The notes below the pieces were generated by a model. That model made no database searches. It was not told where the DNA came from and saw nothing but the letters and a program-made list of their open reading frames with translations. The position numbers were made by a program, and so were the translations under genes. Of a stretch of 64,000 nt of DNA, positions 27,194 to 35,587 are shown piece by piece. Positions within the stretch are counted from its first letter, which is position 1; every line of letters starts with the position of its first letter. Source of the stretch: Lacrimispora celerecrescens (GTDB lineage Bacteria > Bacillota > Clostridia > Lachnospirales > Lachnospiraceae); contig NZ_JPME01000031.1 of NCBI RefSeq assembly GCF_000732605.1, positions 1 through 64,000 of the forward strand. The letters run 5' to 3'.

Positions 27194-28950
27194 GATACAA
27201 GCTCCTCCTCACTTAACTGACTCATGGCAATTTGCCTGTATACCTCACAGTTCTGCAGCAGATCCTTGTGTTTTCCTTTGCCCACAACTCTGCCTTCGTC
27301 CAGTACGATTATCTGATCAGCATCCATAATCGTGCCGATACGCTGTGCCACAATCATACTGGTCACACCTGCTGTTTCTTTTTTCAGTACGTTACGCAAA
27401 ATCCGATCCGTCTTATAATCCAATGCGGAAAAGGAATCATCAAATATATAGATTTCCGGCTTTCGACAGACCGCGCGGGCAATGGCAAGCCGCTGTTTCT
27501 GCCCGCCAGACACATTGGTACCGCCCTGGGCAATGTCTGCTTCATAACCACCCTCCATACGCTCAACAAAATCCGTTCCCTGTGCAATTGCAACAGCTTT
27601 CTTGATTTCGTGCTCAGAAAATCCATTGCCACCGTTATCTCCGTATGCCACATTAGACGAAACCGACCCCTTGAATAGAACCGCTTTCTGCGGCACGTAA
27701 CCAATCTTATTGTGGAGTGCCTCCTGTGTATACTCCTTAATATTCACACCGTCAATCAGGATTTCTCCCTCTGTTGCATCAAAAAAGCGCGGTACAAGGT
27801 TTATCAGCGTTGATTTACCACTACCTGTGGAGCCGATAAATGCAATCGTTTCTCCCTGTTTCACCGTAAAGTTCACATCCTCCAGCACATAATCCGCCGC
27901 ATCCGGATATTTGAAGCCCACATGTTGAAACGTAACCTCACCTTTCAAACCAGGGAGTCCATTTGTATGGCTGCCATCAAGGATTGTAGGCTCGGTGTCC
28001 AGCACTTCATTGATTCGCTTGGCGGAAACGCTGGCACGGGGAAGCATGATGAAAATCATGACTAACATCAAAAATGACATAACAACCTGCATCGCATAGC
28101 TGGAGAAGACCACCATGTTAGAAAACAACGTCAGTTTATCCGTCATCTGGGCCGCATTAATTAAGTAGGCACCGATCCAATAGATGGAAAGGGACAGACC
28201 ACTCATAATCATATTCATGACCGGCATCATAATTGCCGTAGCACGGCTTGTATATAACTGGGTACCGGTCAATTCTTCATTCGCTTCTTCAAACTTCTTT
28301 TCTTGATAATTCTCGGCATTATAAGCTCTTACTACACGAAGTCCAGTCAGATTTTCACGGGTAACCCGGTTCATGTTATCTGTTAAAGATTGCATTTTCT
28401 TAAATTTCGGTATCACAAAAATCATGATGATACCAATCATTACAACCAGAATTGCAACCGCCGCGCCTGTGGCGAGTGACCATTCAAAACCCTTTCCCGC
28501 GATTTTGGTAATTGCCCATACAGCCATAATCGGAGCTTTTATAATCAGCATTAATCCCATGGTAATCAAAGTCTGAATCTGTGTAATATCGTTTGTTGAA
28601 CGGGTGATTAAGCTGTCCGTGGAAAAGCGGTTGATTTCCTCCATGGAAAAGGATTCCACTTTATTAAAAAGCAGACTGCGCAGACGTTTAGAAAATGCGG
28701 CGGCAATCCGTGCCGCAAAATAACCAACAATAACAGCACTTGCCAAACTGCCGAGTGTGCAGAGAAGCATTTTACCCCCAGCAAGCCAAATATCGCTCAT
28801 CGCACTACCGGGCGTTTGCACTAACATAGTTATTTCTGACATGTAATCCGGTGATTTTAAATCCAGCCATACCTGGACCATCACAAATATCAAGCTAAAT
28901 AAAGCCATCAGCCATTCTTTGGGCTTGAGATATTTAAATATTCTAATCAT
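27190..28950 (-). CDS. ABC exporter half-transporter, degenerate-site partner
   Basis: About 586 aa from ATG 28950 (MIRIFKYLKPKEW). This start is placed by AAGGAGG, which falls inside the longer frame that begins at 28980. It has a six-helix exporter domain, Walker A GSTGSGKST, signature VSGGQKQ, and Walker B IYIFDDSFSALD. Asp replaces the catalytic Glu after the Walker B Asp, and HR is replaced by QR in the switch (AQRIGT). That asymmetry is typical of heterodimeric exporters with one weak ATP site. Co-translated with the partner at 25349. Confidence 0.9.
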   Translation of the reverse strand: MIRIFKYLKPKEWLMALFSLIFVMVQVWLDLKSPDYMSEITMLVQTPGSAMSDIWLAGGKMLLCTLGSLASAVIVGYFAARIAAAFSKRLRSLLFNKVESFSMEEINRFSTDSLITRSTNDITQIQTLITMGLMLIIKAPIMAVWAITKIAGKGFEWSLATGAAVAILVVMIGIIMIFVIPKFKKMQSLTDNMNRVTRENLTGLRVVRAYNAENYQEKKFEEANEELTGTQLYTSRATAIMMPVMNMIMSGLSLSIYWIGAYLINAAQMTDKLTLFSNMVVFSSYAMQVVMSFLMLVMIFIMLPRASVSAKRINEVLDTEPTILDGSHTNGLPGLKGEVTFQHVGFKYPDAADYVLEDVNFTVKQGETIAFIGSTGSGKSTLINLVPRFFDATEGEILIDGVNIKEYTQEALHNKIGYVPQKAVLFKGSVSSNVAYGDNGGNGFSEHEIKKAVAIAQGTDFVERMEGGYEADIAQGGTNVSGGQKQRLAIARAVCRKPEIYIFDDSFSALDYKTDRILRNVLKKETAGVTSMIVAQRIGTIMDADQIIVLDEGRVVGKGKHKDLLQNCEVYRQIAMSQLSEEELVS

Positions 28951-28974
28951 AGAAAAAGCCTCCTTGTTATTAGT

Positions 28975-29000
28975 GTTCATATTGAACGCTGTTAGTTATG
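28975..29000 (-). promoter_or_regulatory. probable MarR operator before the ABC genes
   Basis: Contains the perfect palindrome GTTCATATTGAAC (28975-28987) and the 11-mer TGTTAGTTATG. The complement of that 11-mer, CATAACTAACA, recurs in the marR promoter at 29545-29555. Shared short elements at both ends of marR suggest one regulator binding both sites. Confidence 0.5.
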
Positions 29001-29007
29001 TGGTCCT

Positions 29008-29037
29008 AAAATGCAGACCTCGTTTGGTCTGCATTTT
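29008..29037 (-). terminator. bidirectional terminator or attenuator between marR and the ABC genes
   Basis: AAAATGCAGACC / GGTCTGCATTTT forms a perfect 12-bp stem with a 6-base loop just after the marR stop. No good separate promoter was seen between it and the ABC start, so it may set how much transcript reads on into the exporter. Confidence 0.65.
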
Positions 29038-29072
29038 TATCTCACTATCTTTATTCCCCGGTTTCGATTATT

Positions 29073-29507
29073 CTATTCAAAAGGATCTGGCATCGTGCGC
29101 TGGGCGATCTCAAAAAACCGCGTGGAGAGACGTACAAATTCTCTTGCGTCTTTTTCACCCATCACAGTTAATACTTGAATCAAATGATTTTGCATTCGCT
29201 GCATGTTTACCCGAATCCGTTCACGACCTTCTTCCGTAATCGTAACCAATATAAAGCGTCTGTTCGTGGTGTCGATTTCACGGTGAATCTGCCCTTTCTT
29301 TTCGAGGGTACGGAGTGCCGCAGAGATTCTGGCCGTACTGCTGTTCAGCGCCTCACTCAATTCAGATGGCGATGCAGGTGATTCTTTCGTATATAGATAT
29401 CTTAAAATGAAAATTTCGCCTTTACCAGAACGATTAAATTCATCCATGACTTTTCCACGGGACATCAGCTCACCCAATGAATCGACCAATTCTTCTATAC
29501 TACTCAA
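29073..29507 (-). CDS. MarR-family transcriptional regulator
   Basis: About 144 aa from TTG 29507, chosen because GGAGGTG stands seven bases before it. The in-frame GTG at 29522 has no properly spaced site. The winged helix is visible as SPASPSELSEALNSSTARIS, LRTLEKKGQIHREID and RRFILVTITEEG. MarR proteins usually repress an adjacent exporter and release DNA on binding a phenolic or drug-like ligand. It is transcribed toward the two ABC genes from its own sigma-A promoter with overlapping palindromes, which fits autoregulation. Confidence 0.9.
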   Translation of the reverse strand: MSSIEELVDSLGELMSRGKVMDEFNRSGKGEIFILRYLYTKESPASPSELSEALNSSTARISAALRTLEKKGQIHREIDTTNRRFILVTITEEGRERIRVNMQRMQNHLIQVLTVMGEKDAREFVRLSTRFFEIAQRTMPDPFE

Positions 29508-29544
29508 TCTATTCACCTCCACCTTTCAAACAGGTATTAGTATT

Positions 29545-29576
29545 CATAACTAACACTGTTAATAGTGTATACTATT
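29545..29576 (-). promoter_or_regulatory. probable MarR operator overlapping the marR promoter
   Basis: Interleaved palindromic elements CACTGTTAATAGTG and AATAGT-GTAT-ACTATT cover the -10 and start region. The 11-mer CATAACTAACA is shared with the site before the ABC genes. Confidence 0.55.
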
Positions 29577-29592
29577 GCGCAAGCATTGTCAA
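29564..29592 (-). promoter_or_regulatory. sigma-A promoter of marR
   Basis: TTGACA (29592-29587), 17-base spacer, TACACT (29569-29564) on the minus strand, about 60 bases from the chosen start codon. Confidence 0.8.
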
Positions 29593-29786
29593 GAAAATTT
29601 TTCACATCAAAAATTCCTACTAGAAAGCCACTGCGCTTCTCTTATTTCATATTGCGCATTTTCCTTCTTTACCCAACTTCCAATTTTTTTTCAGAACTAT
29701 GATAAATCTCCTAATGGATTACGCCTATATCCTGTTATTCTTAACATAAAGCTCGACAACAAAAAATCAACAGGAGGATATATATT

Positions 29787-30008
29787 ATGACTTTCGGCAA
29801 TTTCTATTTTTTAATCACCGTATTGGTTGGTGCCGTTCTCTTGAATCAATTGATTCAGCACCGAAAGGGCGCCCGCAGAGAAGCCGCGCTACAGCGCACC
29901 AAAGAAATCGAAAAAGCACATTGGCGGCATGTGCTTCGAAATTATGATTTTGTTTTTGCTGATGACATGGAAGATAACACAAGTGAAAACTGTAAAGCTG
30001 TGCCTTAA
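29787..30008 (+). CDS. small membrane protein, function unknown
   Basis: 73 aa and the only convincing plus-strand gene of the window. CAGGAGG stands ahead of ATG 29787. One N-terminal membrane helix (about 4-22, YFLITVLVGAVLLNQL) precedes a basic helical cytoplasmic part (HRKGARREAALQRTKEIEKA) and an acidic end. No family is recognised. It lies between the marR promoter and the antiporter, facing away from both. Confidence 0.6.
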   Translation: MTFGNFYFLITVLVGAVLLNQLIQHRKGARREAALQRTKEIEKAHWRHVLRNYDFVFADDMEDNTSENCKAVP

Positions 30009-30302
30009 AATCACCTTATATCTCCGGAAGACAGCGATATATATGCCTTTTCTACGTACCTCATTATAGGAAGCTGTCCTATAATTTTGAAAATTTTAAT
30101 GGTTTCCACTGTTGTTTCTTGGTTCGCTTGCTGATACCAAAAAGCGACAAACAAAAGCTTTAAGATATACTTTCCCGTCACTTCCCAGGTTGTGGTTCAA
30201 AACACGCCATCTGACATTAGTTAATAGACAACATTATGATAACGTATCTAAAAGGCACATCCTCACAGTGATATGCCTTTCATTATTTATCCTTACTTTT
30301 TA
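30009..30302. other. intergenic gap with a weak hairpin
   Basis: Between the small plus-strand gene and the antiporter stop. A 7-bp stem AAAGGCA (30251-30257) / TGCCTTT (30274-30280) with a 16-base loop could end the convergent transcripts. No gene seen. Confidence 0.4.
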
Positions 30303-31550
30303 TCAAGTGTTCCGTCCCTGTAAGTTAGAATTATAGCCGTGAAATTCGCCTGCCCATTCAAAACCCTTCTTCGCTGTAATGACAGCGATAACCTCATTGA
30401 TTACCGCTGCGGCCGCAATCGTGCCTTGAATGATTTTTGCGCACTCAGGCGCGGGAGCCGCTAAAACAGAAACCGCGATTCCTGTAAATACCAGCGAAAC
30501 ACCGGAATGAGGTAAAAGCGTAAAACCAAGATATTTCTGCACGGTATCAGGAAGACCGGTTGCTTTCGCACCGAGCCGTGCCCCGTAATACTTTCCAAGT
30601 GCGCGGGAGACAATATAGATAAAAGTAAACAGTCCTGCACCGAGAATCGCATGATAATCAAGCGGTGCACCCAGGTTCAAAATTACAATAACCATGGAAA
30701 CGCCAAGTAACGGATTGAAATCATTAACAATCTGCTCCAGACGTTCTTCCGTTACCAGATTAGAAAAGGCTGCTGAAAATGCCATTCCCATCAGCATAAA
30801 GTTGAGTAACGGCGACTTCATCAGATAGGTATTGCAGATAAAGCCAATGAACGCAGTTACGAGAATCATCCCTACGAGGATAAAAAGTGTCATCGGTTTG
30901 GAGCGTTCCTTTTTTAACAGAAATCCCGCGGGCACACCGGTGACAGCCCCAATCAAAAGCGGCAGGAAAATCATTACCGGAATCATGTAGATTGGCATAT
31001 CGCCGCCAGTAACTTTTCTTGCAACAATAGCAATCGTGGTAAAAAACACGACCACCCCCACCATGTCGTCCAGTGCTGCCATGGGGATCAGCGTTTTGGT
31101 AACAGGACCATTGGTCTGAAATTCCCGCACGATGGAAAGTGCCGGTGCAGGTGCTGTGGCCAATGCGATGCCGCCAAAAATAAACGCCAGATAAATCGGA
31201 ATGCCGCTGACGGCAAAGACGATTGCGAAAACGGCAGACACCAAGGCGAACGTGCCGAGGGACTGAGTCAGCGTGGTGATAATCAAAGCTTTCCCATATT
31301 TTTTCATACGGCTCCAGACAAGCTCTGTACCAATCATCAAGCCTACGGCGCACTCCAGCACATGAACGATCGCTTGATATCCTGAGCCATCCATGAGGGT
31401 TTGCGGCATCAGCTTCAGCGCGTGAGGGCCTAAAATCATTCCGGCGACAAGCCAGCCCAGAATAGATGGAAGCTTTAATTTGGAAACCAGTTTGCCTATA
31501 AAAAAGGCAAGAACAATGGCGGCACCCCACCGGAGTAAAAGCAACATCAT
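30303..31550 (-). CDS. CPA2/Kef-type cation:proton antiporter
   Basis: 415 aa with about 12 membrane helices and no soluble regulatory domain. The N-terminus KLKLPSILGWLVAGMILGPH and the central ALATAPAPALSIVREFQTNG and ALDDMVGVVVFF match the Na+/H+ exchanger (CPA2) family, whose members exchange Na+ or K+ for protons. The D-D of ALDD is the likely ion-binding pair. The start overlaps the stop of the TetR gene by four bases, so transport is presumably controlled by that repressor. Which ion or inducer is unknown. Confidence 0.88.
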   Translation of the reverse strand: MMLLLLRWGAAIVLAFFIGKLVSKLKLPSILGWLVAGMILGPHALKLMPQTLMDGSGYQAIVHVLECAVGLMIGTELVWSRMKKYGKALIITTLTQSLGTFALVSAVFAIVFAVSGIPIYLAFIFGGIALATAPAPALSIVREFQTNGPVTKTLIPMAALDDMVGVVVFFTTIAIVARKVTGGDMPIYMIPVMIFLPLLIGAVTGVPAGFLLKKERSKPMTLFILVGMILVTAFIGFICNTYLMKSPLLNFMLMGMAFSAAFSNLVTEERLEQIVNDFNPLLGVSMVIVILNLGAPLDYHAILGAGLFTFIYIVSRALGKYYGARLGAKATGLPDTVQKYLGFTLLPHSGVSLVFTGIAVSVLAAPAPECAKIIQGTIAAAAVINEVIAVITAKKGFEWAGEFHGYNSNLQGRNT

Positions 31551-32158
31551 TTTTCATCCCCTCTTTCTACAATGCCATAAAGCATAAAATCAAGCAGTTT
31601 CGTAAGATTTGTTTCGTGTGAGTTCATGCGGTCTGAAAAAGACATATCACGGCAGGCTGGGCTGCTGAAATAGCCGTTAAACATATCCTGCATCATGGCA
31701 AAATAGGTCATTGCCTCCTCATGGGTAACGCCCTGCCGCAACTTGAATGAATCTAATATTTTTTGATATAATCCAGAATTCAGTTGGTCGAATTCCTGCC
31801 GCAAATCCGCGATCTGAGCACGCAGTGCCTCCGGCGGCTGAAAGATCGTTTCAAAAAATAGCCTGGTTTCCTGCTCATGTTCCTGAAAGAACCGCAGGCG
31901 GGCATCCATATACTTCTGAAAGTCATTTCCGATGTCGGAAGCTTTTAGATATTCTGTCAACGTGGAAAAGCACTGGCCTACGCAGGCAAGATAGATGGCA
32001 TCCTTATTCTTAAAATTGTGATAAAGCAAACCCTTGGGAATCCCTGCGCTGCAAATATTGTTCAGAGATGCGCCTGCATAGCCGTTTGCGCCGAATTCTT
32101 CCATCGCTGCTGTTAATATTTTTTGTTTGGTACGTTCAGTTTTTTCTTCTTTTTTCAT
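31547..32158 (-). CDS. TetR-family repressor of the antiporter operon
   Basis: 203 aa, ATG 32158 after AAAGGAGG. The N-terminal helix-turn-helix shows ERTKQKILTAAMEEFGANGY, SLNNICSAGIPKGLLYHNFK, and the C-terminal part is a variable ligand domain with 'AMTYFAMMQDMFNGYF'. It is the first gene of a two-gene operon with the antiporter. Two similar 12-bp operator-like sites straddle its promoter, which fits autorepression. Confidence 0.9.
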   Translation of the reverse strand: MKKEEKTERTKQKILTAAMEEFGANGYAGASLNNICSAGIPKGLLYHNFKNKDAIYLACVGQCFSTLTEYLKASDIGNDFQKYMDARLRFFQEHEQETRLFFETIFQPPEALRAQIADLRQEFDQLNSGLYQKILDSFKLRQGVTHEEAMTYFAMMQDMFNGYFSSPACRDMSFSDRMNSHETNLTKLLDFMLYGIVERGDEK

Positions 32159-32181
32159 GAAAGCCTCCTTTATATATTATT

Positions 32182-32223
32182 GACCATGTGGTCTATTATA
32201 TACTAAATAGACCGAGTAGTCAA
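32182..32223 (-). promoter_or_regulatory. tetR promoter with two operator-like palindromes
   Basis: TTGACT (32223-32218), 17-base spacer, TATAAT (32200-32195). GACCATGTGGTC (32182-32193) lies just downstream of the -10 and GACCGAGTAGTC (32210-32221) overlaps the -35. The flanks ATTGAC...GGTCTATT form a larger inverted repeat. A TetR dimer on each site would block the promoter. Confidence 0.75.
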
Positions 32224-32299
32224 TAATATTGATAAAAGAAAACTTCATATTCACTGCCAGGTATTTCATCGTAACCATAAATAGGAAGATATTTATAGA

Positions 32300-32337
32300 A
32301 ACAGCCAACTTTCTATTACATTTGAAAGTTGGCTGTT
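32300..32337 (-). terminator. strong hairpin downstream of the vWA gene
   Basis: A perfect 14-bp stem AACAGCCAACTTTC / GAAAGTTGGCTGTT with a 10-base loop lies 60 bases after the vWA stop. The T-run is poor, but position and stem strength fit termination of the four-gene cassette. Confidence 0.6.
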
Positions 32338-32398
32338 AGCGGCATATTGGGAGAATTGACGTAACAAATTCCCACCCTTAGGTAAAAATAATTATCCG

Positions 32399-33478
32399 TC
32401 AGCCCTTGAAAATAGACTGCATATTCTTTTTTACGGCTTTCAGCAGTTCTTTAGGAAGCTTCTCAACTTGTTCTCCTAAAATTATACCGTGAGGCTCCTT
32501 GTAGCCGTCATTCCATACAAAATTAAATGCGCTTTCGCTGGCTGTACTGTTCTTTCCGATTTGAAAAGCGTAAAGGGCAACATCTTTCGATAAAAGCTCT
32601 TGGACAGCGTTCTTAGCCAGGCCAGGAAAACTAGAGGCTCCGTCAGTAATTTCAAAAACTATTTTTATATGCTTTCCCTTTTTCATCTGCCTTTCTTCTG
32701 CGGGAGTGATGCTTCCAGATATTTCTTTCAAGCAGCTTGCATCGTCTGTAGCGCCATCGTTGGAATTAAGCCTTACGATGGAACGGATTATATCCGCCGA
32801 TTCTTTCTCTCCGGAGGTTTTGTCGTTAAATTCTTTCATATGATAATATTGACTTCCGAAAAACCATGTTTCGCTTAAGACTTCTATTTTCTGGTTTAAT
32901 TGTTCAGCATTTCGCTTAAGATATCTGTTCAAATCATCAATTGACAGCAACGTTACGGCCAGCGCTTCTCTTGCTGATTCAATCTTTGCAGCATTCATGG
33001 AGCCAGAATTATCTATAACAAAAGAAATTTCGATTCGTTCCGGTAATTTATCTGCCTGGGTTTCAAGCAGATATCTGCTGAATACGGGAAGATTTTTATA
33101 TTTTCCTTTTTTCTCCGCTTCTACAAAATCAGGATAGGCGGCAATAAAGCTGCTAACATCCAGCTTGCCTTTTATTTGCCCGTCTTTTTTTACGCTGATT
33201 TCTTTTTTGGCATCTCCAATAAGTTTACTCCAGAATTGACGCATCTGCTCTCTTTCCGGCTTCATTTTATTTGAATAATACTGAAAAAGCTGCTGATCAT
33301 TCTGGCTGATGCCGTAAGATGTTAAGTCGACCTTTCCAGTCATTATATTAACTATTTCATTGTTTTTCTCCTGCTGGTCCAGCATCTCTTCAAGGATCGT
33401 TTTTACTTCTTCATCAGTGGATTCCAATGTATCACTTTTTTTCTTTTTTCGATTGTTCAAAAGGGCTTTTCCTTTCAC
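32399..33478 (-). CDS. vWA-domain protein of the MoxR-vWA cassette
   Basis: 359 aa, cytoplasmic. An N-terminal helical, Lys/Glu-rich region (about 1-145) precedes a von Willebrand factor A domain with a complete MIDAS: D156-N-S-G-S160 (FVIDNSGSMNAAKIE), a later Thr in NDGATDDAS and Asp in ITDGAS. vWA proteins paired with MoxR ATPases act as metal-dependent adaptors that the ATPase loads onto targets. The GTG start lies 47 bases inside the upstream gene in another frame, which means tight coupling. Last gene of the cassette. Confidence 0.87.
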   Translation of the reverse strand: MKGKALLNNRKKKKSDTLESTDEEVKTILEEMLDQQEKNNEIVNIMTGKVDLTSYGISQNDQQLFQYYSNKMKPEREQMRQFWSKLIGDAKKEISVKKDGQIKGKLDVSSFIAAYPDFVEAEKKGKYKNLPVFSRYLLETQADKLPERIEISFVIDNSGSMNAAKIESAREALAVTLLSIDDLNRYLKRNAEQLNQKIEVLSETWFFGSQYYHMKEFNDKTSGEKESADIIRSIVRLNSNDGATDDASCLKEISGSITPAEERQMKKGKHIKIVFEITDGASSFPGLAKNAVQELLSKDVALYAFQIGKNSTASESAFNFVWNDGYKEPHGIILGEQVEKLPKELLKAVKKNMQSIFKG

Positions 33479-34337
33479 TTACCTGTTCCTGAGATGCGCC
33501 ATGGGATTTAAAAAAGTCCATTGCATCTATTTCTTCTTTCCATAATTGCTCAAATACAGGATAAATAAAAGAACGAATCAGGGAATCTCTTTCTAAAACA
33601 CCTTCTTCGCTGTTTATCTGTCTTTCTAATTGAGAATGAATGAAATCCAAAAAAGGCTGATTCAATATTCTTTTGCTGAATGGATTCTCACCGCATCCTT
33701 TCATCTCAGGCGTTGTTTTATAAATTTCCTTAAGGATAAAACTATTGATAAATGCCCTGTGTTTCGGCATTTCATCAATAGCCTTCCTTTTAATGCCTGT
33801 CTGCTCCATATATGCAGTTATCTTTTTAAAATTAGCTACATCTCTGTAAACAGGGCACATTTGCAGTACCCTTAAAAAGGAAGTCAGCTTATCCAGCCTG
33901 TGCAAAGCATCAAGTATTTCCTTTTCAACATATCCGGTTATAATATCCGGCTGATATGCGCGATCTCCTCCAAGGCCTTCTTTCTCAATGCGATGAAGGA
34001 TATATCCTGTCATTCTGTCTTTTTCTTTTTTCCACGATTTACCTCTGTACAGATAGGCTTTCGTTTGTTTTTTCCAATCGGGATACATGGCAAGCTCATA
34101 ATAGATATGCCATAAAATCTGATTATCGTCTAAATTCCTGTCCAAAAAAGCCGCCAGCGGAAGATATAATATGCCCTTGGACGGATTTAATAAAAATCTT
34201 TCAAGCTTTGGATCGGGCATATACATCAGGCTGGAATCCCCTGTAAACGTAGCTAACGTGCGCTGCTCTCTCTGCAAAAAGGACTCCACATGTTTTGTTG
34301 ACTCTTCGATCAGCTTCTGTTCATCATAATTAGGCAA
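33432..34337 (-). CDS. unknown protein of the MoxR-vWA cassette
   Basis: 301 aa, soluble, mostly helical, no recognised domain. The segment LPLAAFLDRNLDDNQILWHI followed by YYELAMYPDWKKQ sits where vWA-associated proteins often carry a zincin-like HExxH helix. Here it would read YELAM, lacking both histidines, so any protease relation would be to an inactive form. This is speculation from shape only. The tail is Lys/Ser-rich and overlaps the vWA gene. It follows the propeller gene by 13 bases. Confidence 0.7.
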   Translation of the reverse strand: MPNYDEQKLIEESTKHVESFLQREQRTLATFTGDSSLMYMPDPKLERFLLNPSKGILYLPLAAFLDRNLDDNQILWHIYYELAMYPDWKKQTKAYLYRGKSWKKEKDRMTGYILHRIEKEGLGGDRAYQPDIITGYVEKEILDALHRLDKLTSFLRVLQMCPVYRDVANFKKITAYMEQTGIKRKAIDEMPKHRAFINSFILKEIYKTTPEMKGCGENPFSKRILNQPFLDFIHSQLERQINSEEGVLERDSLIRSFIYPVFEQLWKEEIDAMDFFKSHGASQEQVSERKSPFEQSKKEKK

Positions 34338-34350
34338 GCCCCTTCCCCTC

Positions 34351-35586
34351 CTACTGATATAACGGCAAATCCCACAAAGCTTCTGGGGTATCGATTCTGT
34401 TAATATTTAGTGTGCATAATTCGCCTTCTACCCCCATCAGCAAATACTTTGATGGATAAAGCTTCAGCACATCGGTAAAAAAGGCTCCTTCCATAATTGA
34501 ATCCTTATTGATATGCCATTTTCCGAAATTTTCTTCCAGCAAATATATAATTCCGTCTTCGCTTAATATTACGGCTGTTCCTTTTGAAGACTCTGCATCA
34601 AAAAGATTTCCTTTAAGAAAATTACCTTCATCAAGAATGTTTATATCTGCCCCGTCAAGAGAAATGATATGAAGCTTACCATTATTCCCTATGGACAAAA
34701 GAGTATCCTTCTTCCCCTTTTCATTTTCGAGACTATGGATTTTGCGTATTTCGCAATCTGGAATTTTAATTTTATTTACTATAGAAAGATTATTATAGTT
34801 ACGTTTTATAAAATATATTTCTCCTGATTCGGTGCCGACGGCAAAATCATCAGCCCCTGTTTTCTCCATTCCGATTATGTTTGAAATAGGAAGAGAAGCG
34901 TCTTTATGGAGAATCAGGCGGTATTTTTCTTTTTCTTTAACTACTTCCAGCAAGACCAGCTCTTCCTGCTCTCTTTCCGCGGCAATCAAATTATCGCTTA
35001 CGGACAGGCATTGACCAAACCAGCTCATTCCTGTTCCTGTCTCTATCTTTTTTATATGCATCTCCCCGCTTCCATTGGGGATTTGTTTAAAATTGCTGCA
35101 TGATAATAAATAGCCGCCGCCTTTGCTTCCAAGAAGCAGAATTTCATTCTTATTAAGCCTGTGAAAGGCCGAGATTTTTTCTTTCATATCGTTAAAAGGC
35201 GGACTCCATTCCTCCTGAATCATTTCCTTGCCGGAAGGTTCCGTACTTTTGCTTATCTGAAAGAACCGCAATGCGCAATCTGTGCTTCCAGTAATAAACA
35301 TATCCTCGGAAATCCTTAAAACACTTTGTAAAAATCCTTCAAAGCCACAGGCTCCCAGTCTTGTTATAAATTCTGTTTTTATGACGTCTTTTGAATTTCC
35401 TGTATATGCTCTGTAATGGGGAATCATCTCCGTAAGAAGCTTTTCCTCCTTCGCTGAAAGCACTTCAAGACATTTTTCAAAATCATCTTCTAAAATGCCT
35501 GTTTCCCGAGTTTTATTTAGTTTTTGCCTTAGGTCTTTTACCTGATTTTTAAATTCTTCCTCATCTACCGATAAATTCAGCTTCAT
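34351..35586 (-). CDS. beta-propeller-like protein of the MoxR-vWA cassette
   Basis: 411 aa from ATG 35586 (MKLNLSVDEEEF) after GGGAGG. A longer start at 35616 lies inside the upstream gene. The N-terminal roughly 90 residues are helical. The remainder shows about six repeats with a hydrophobic strand and a G-x-x-G turn, for example DMFITGSTDCALRFFQIS, EILLLGSKGGGYLLSC, FAVGTESGEIYFIKRN, LLSIGNNGKLHIISLDG, VILSEDGIIYLLEE and LLMGVEGELCTLNI. That is the layout of a WD40 or PQQ-like propeller, a platform for protein contacts. It begins one base after the ATPase stop. Confidence 0.75.
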   Translation of the reverse strand: MKLNLSVDEEEFKNQVKDLRQKLNKTRETGILEDDFEKCLEVLSAKEEKLLTEMIPHYRAYTGNSKDVIKTEFITRLGACGFEGFLQSVLRISEDMFITGSTDCALRFFQISKSTEPSGKEMIQEEWSPPFNDMKEKISAFHRLNKNEILLLGSKGGGYLLSCSNFKQIPNGSGEMHIKKIETGTGMSWFGQCLSVSDNLIAAEREQEELVLLEVVKEKEKYRLILHKDASLPISNIIGMEKTGADDFAVGTESGEIYFIKRNYNNLSIVNKIKIPDCEIRKIHSLENEKGKKDTLLSIGNNGKLHIISLDGADINILDEGNFLKGNLFDAESSKGTAVILSEDGIIYLLEENFGKWHINKDSIMEGAFFTDVLKLYPSKYLLMGVEGELCTLNINRIDTPEALWDLPLYQ

Positions 35587-35587
35587 T

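Noticed and set aside
30760-31557. 265-aa minus-strand frame over the antiporter
   Set aside because: Shadow of the antiporter gene in another frame; composition rich in Cys, His and Arg, unlike a real protein here.
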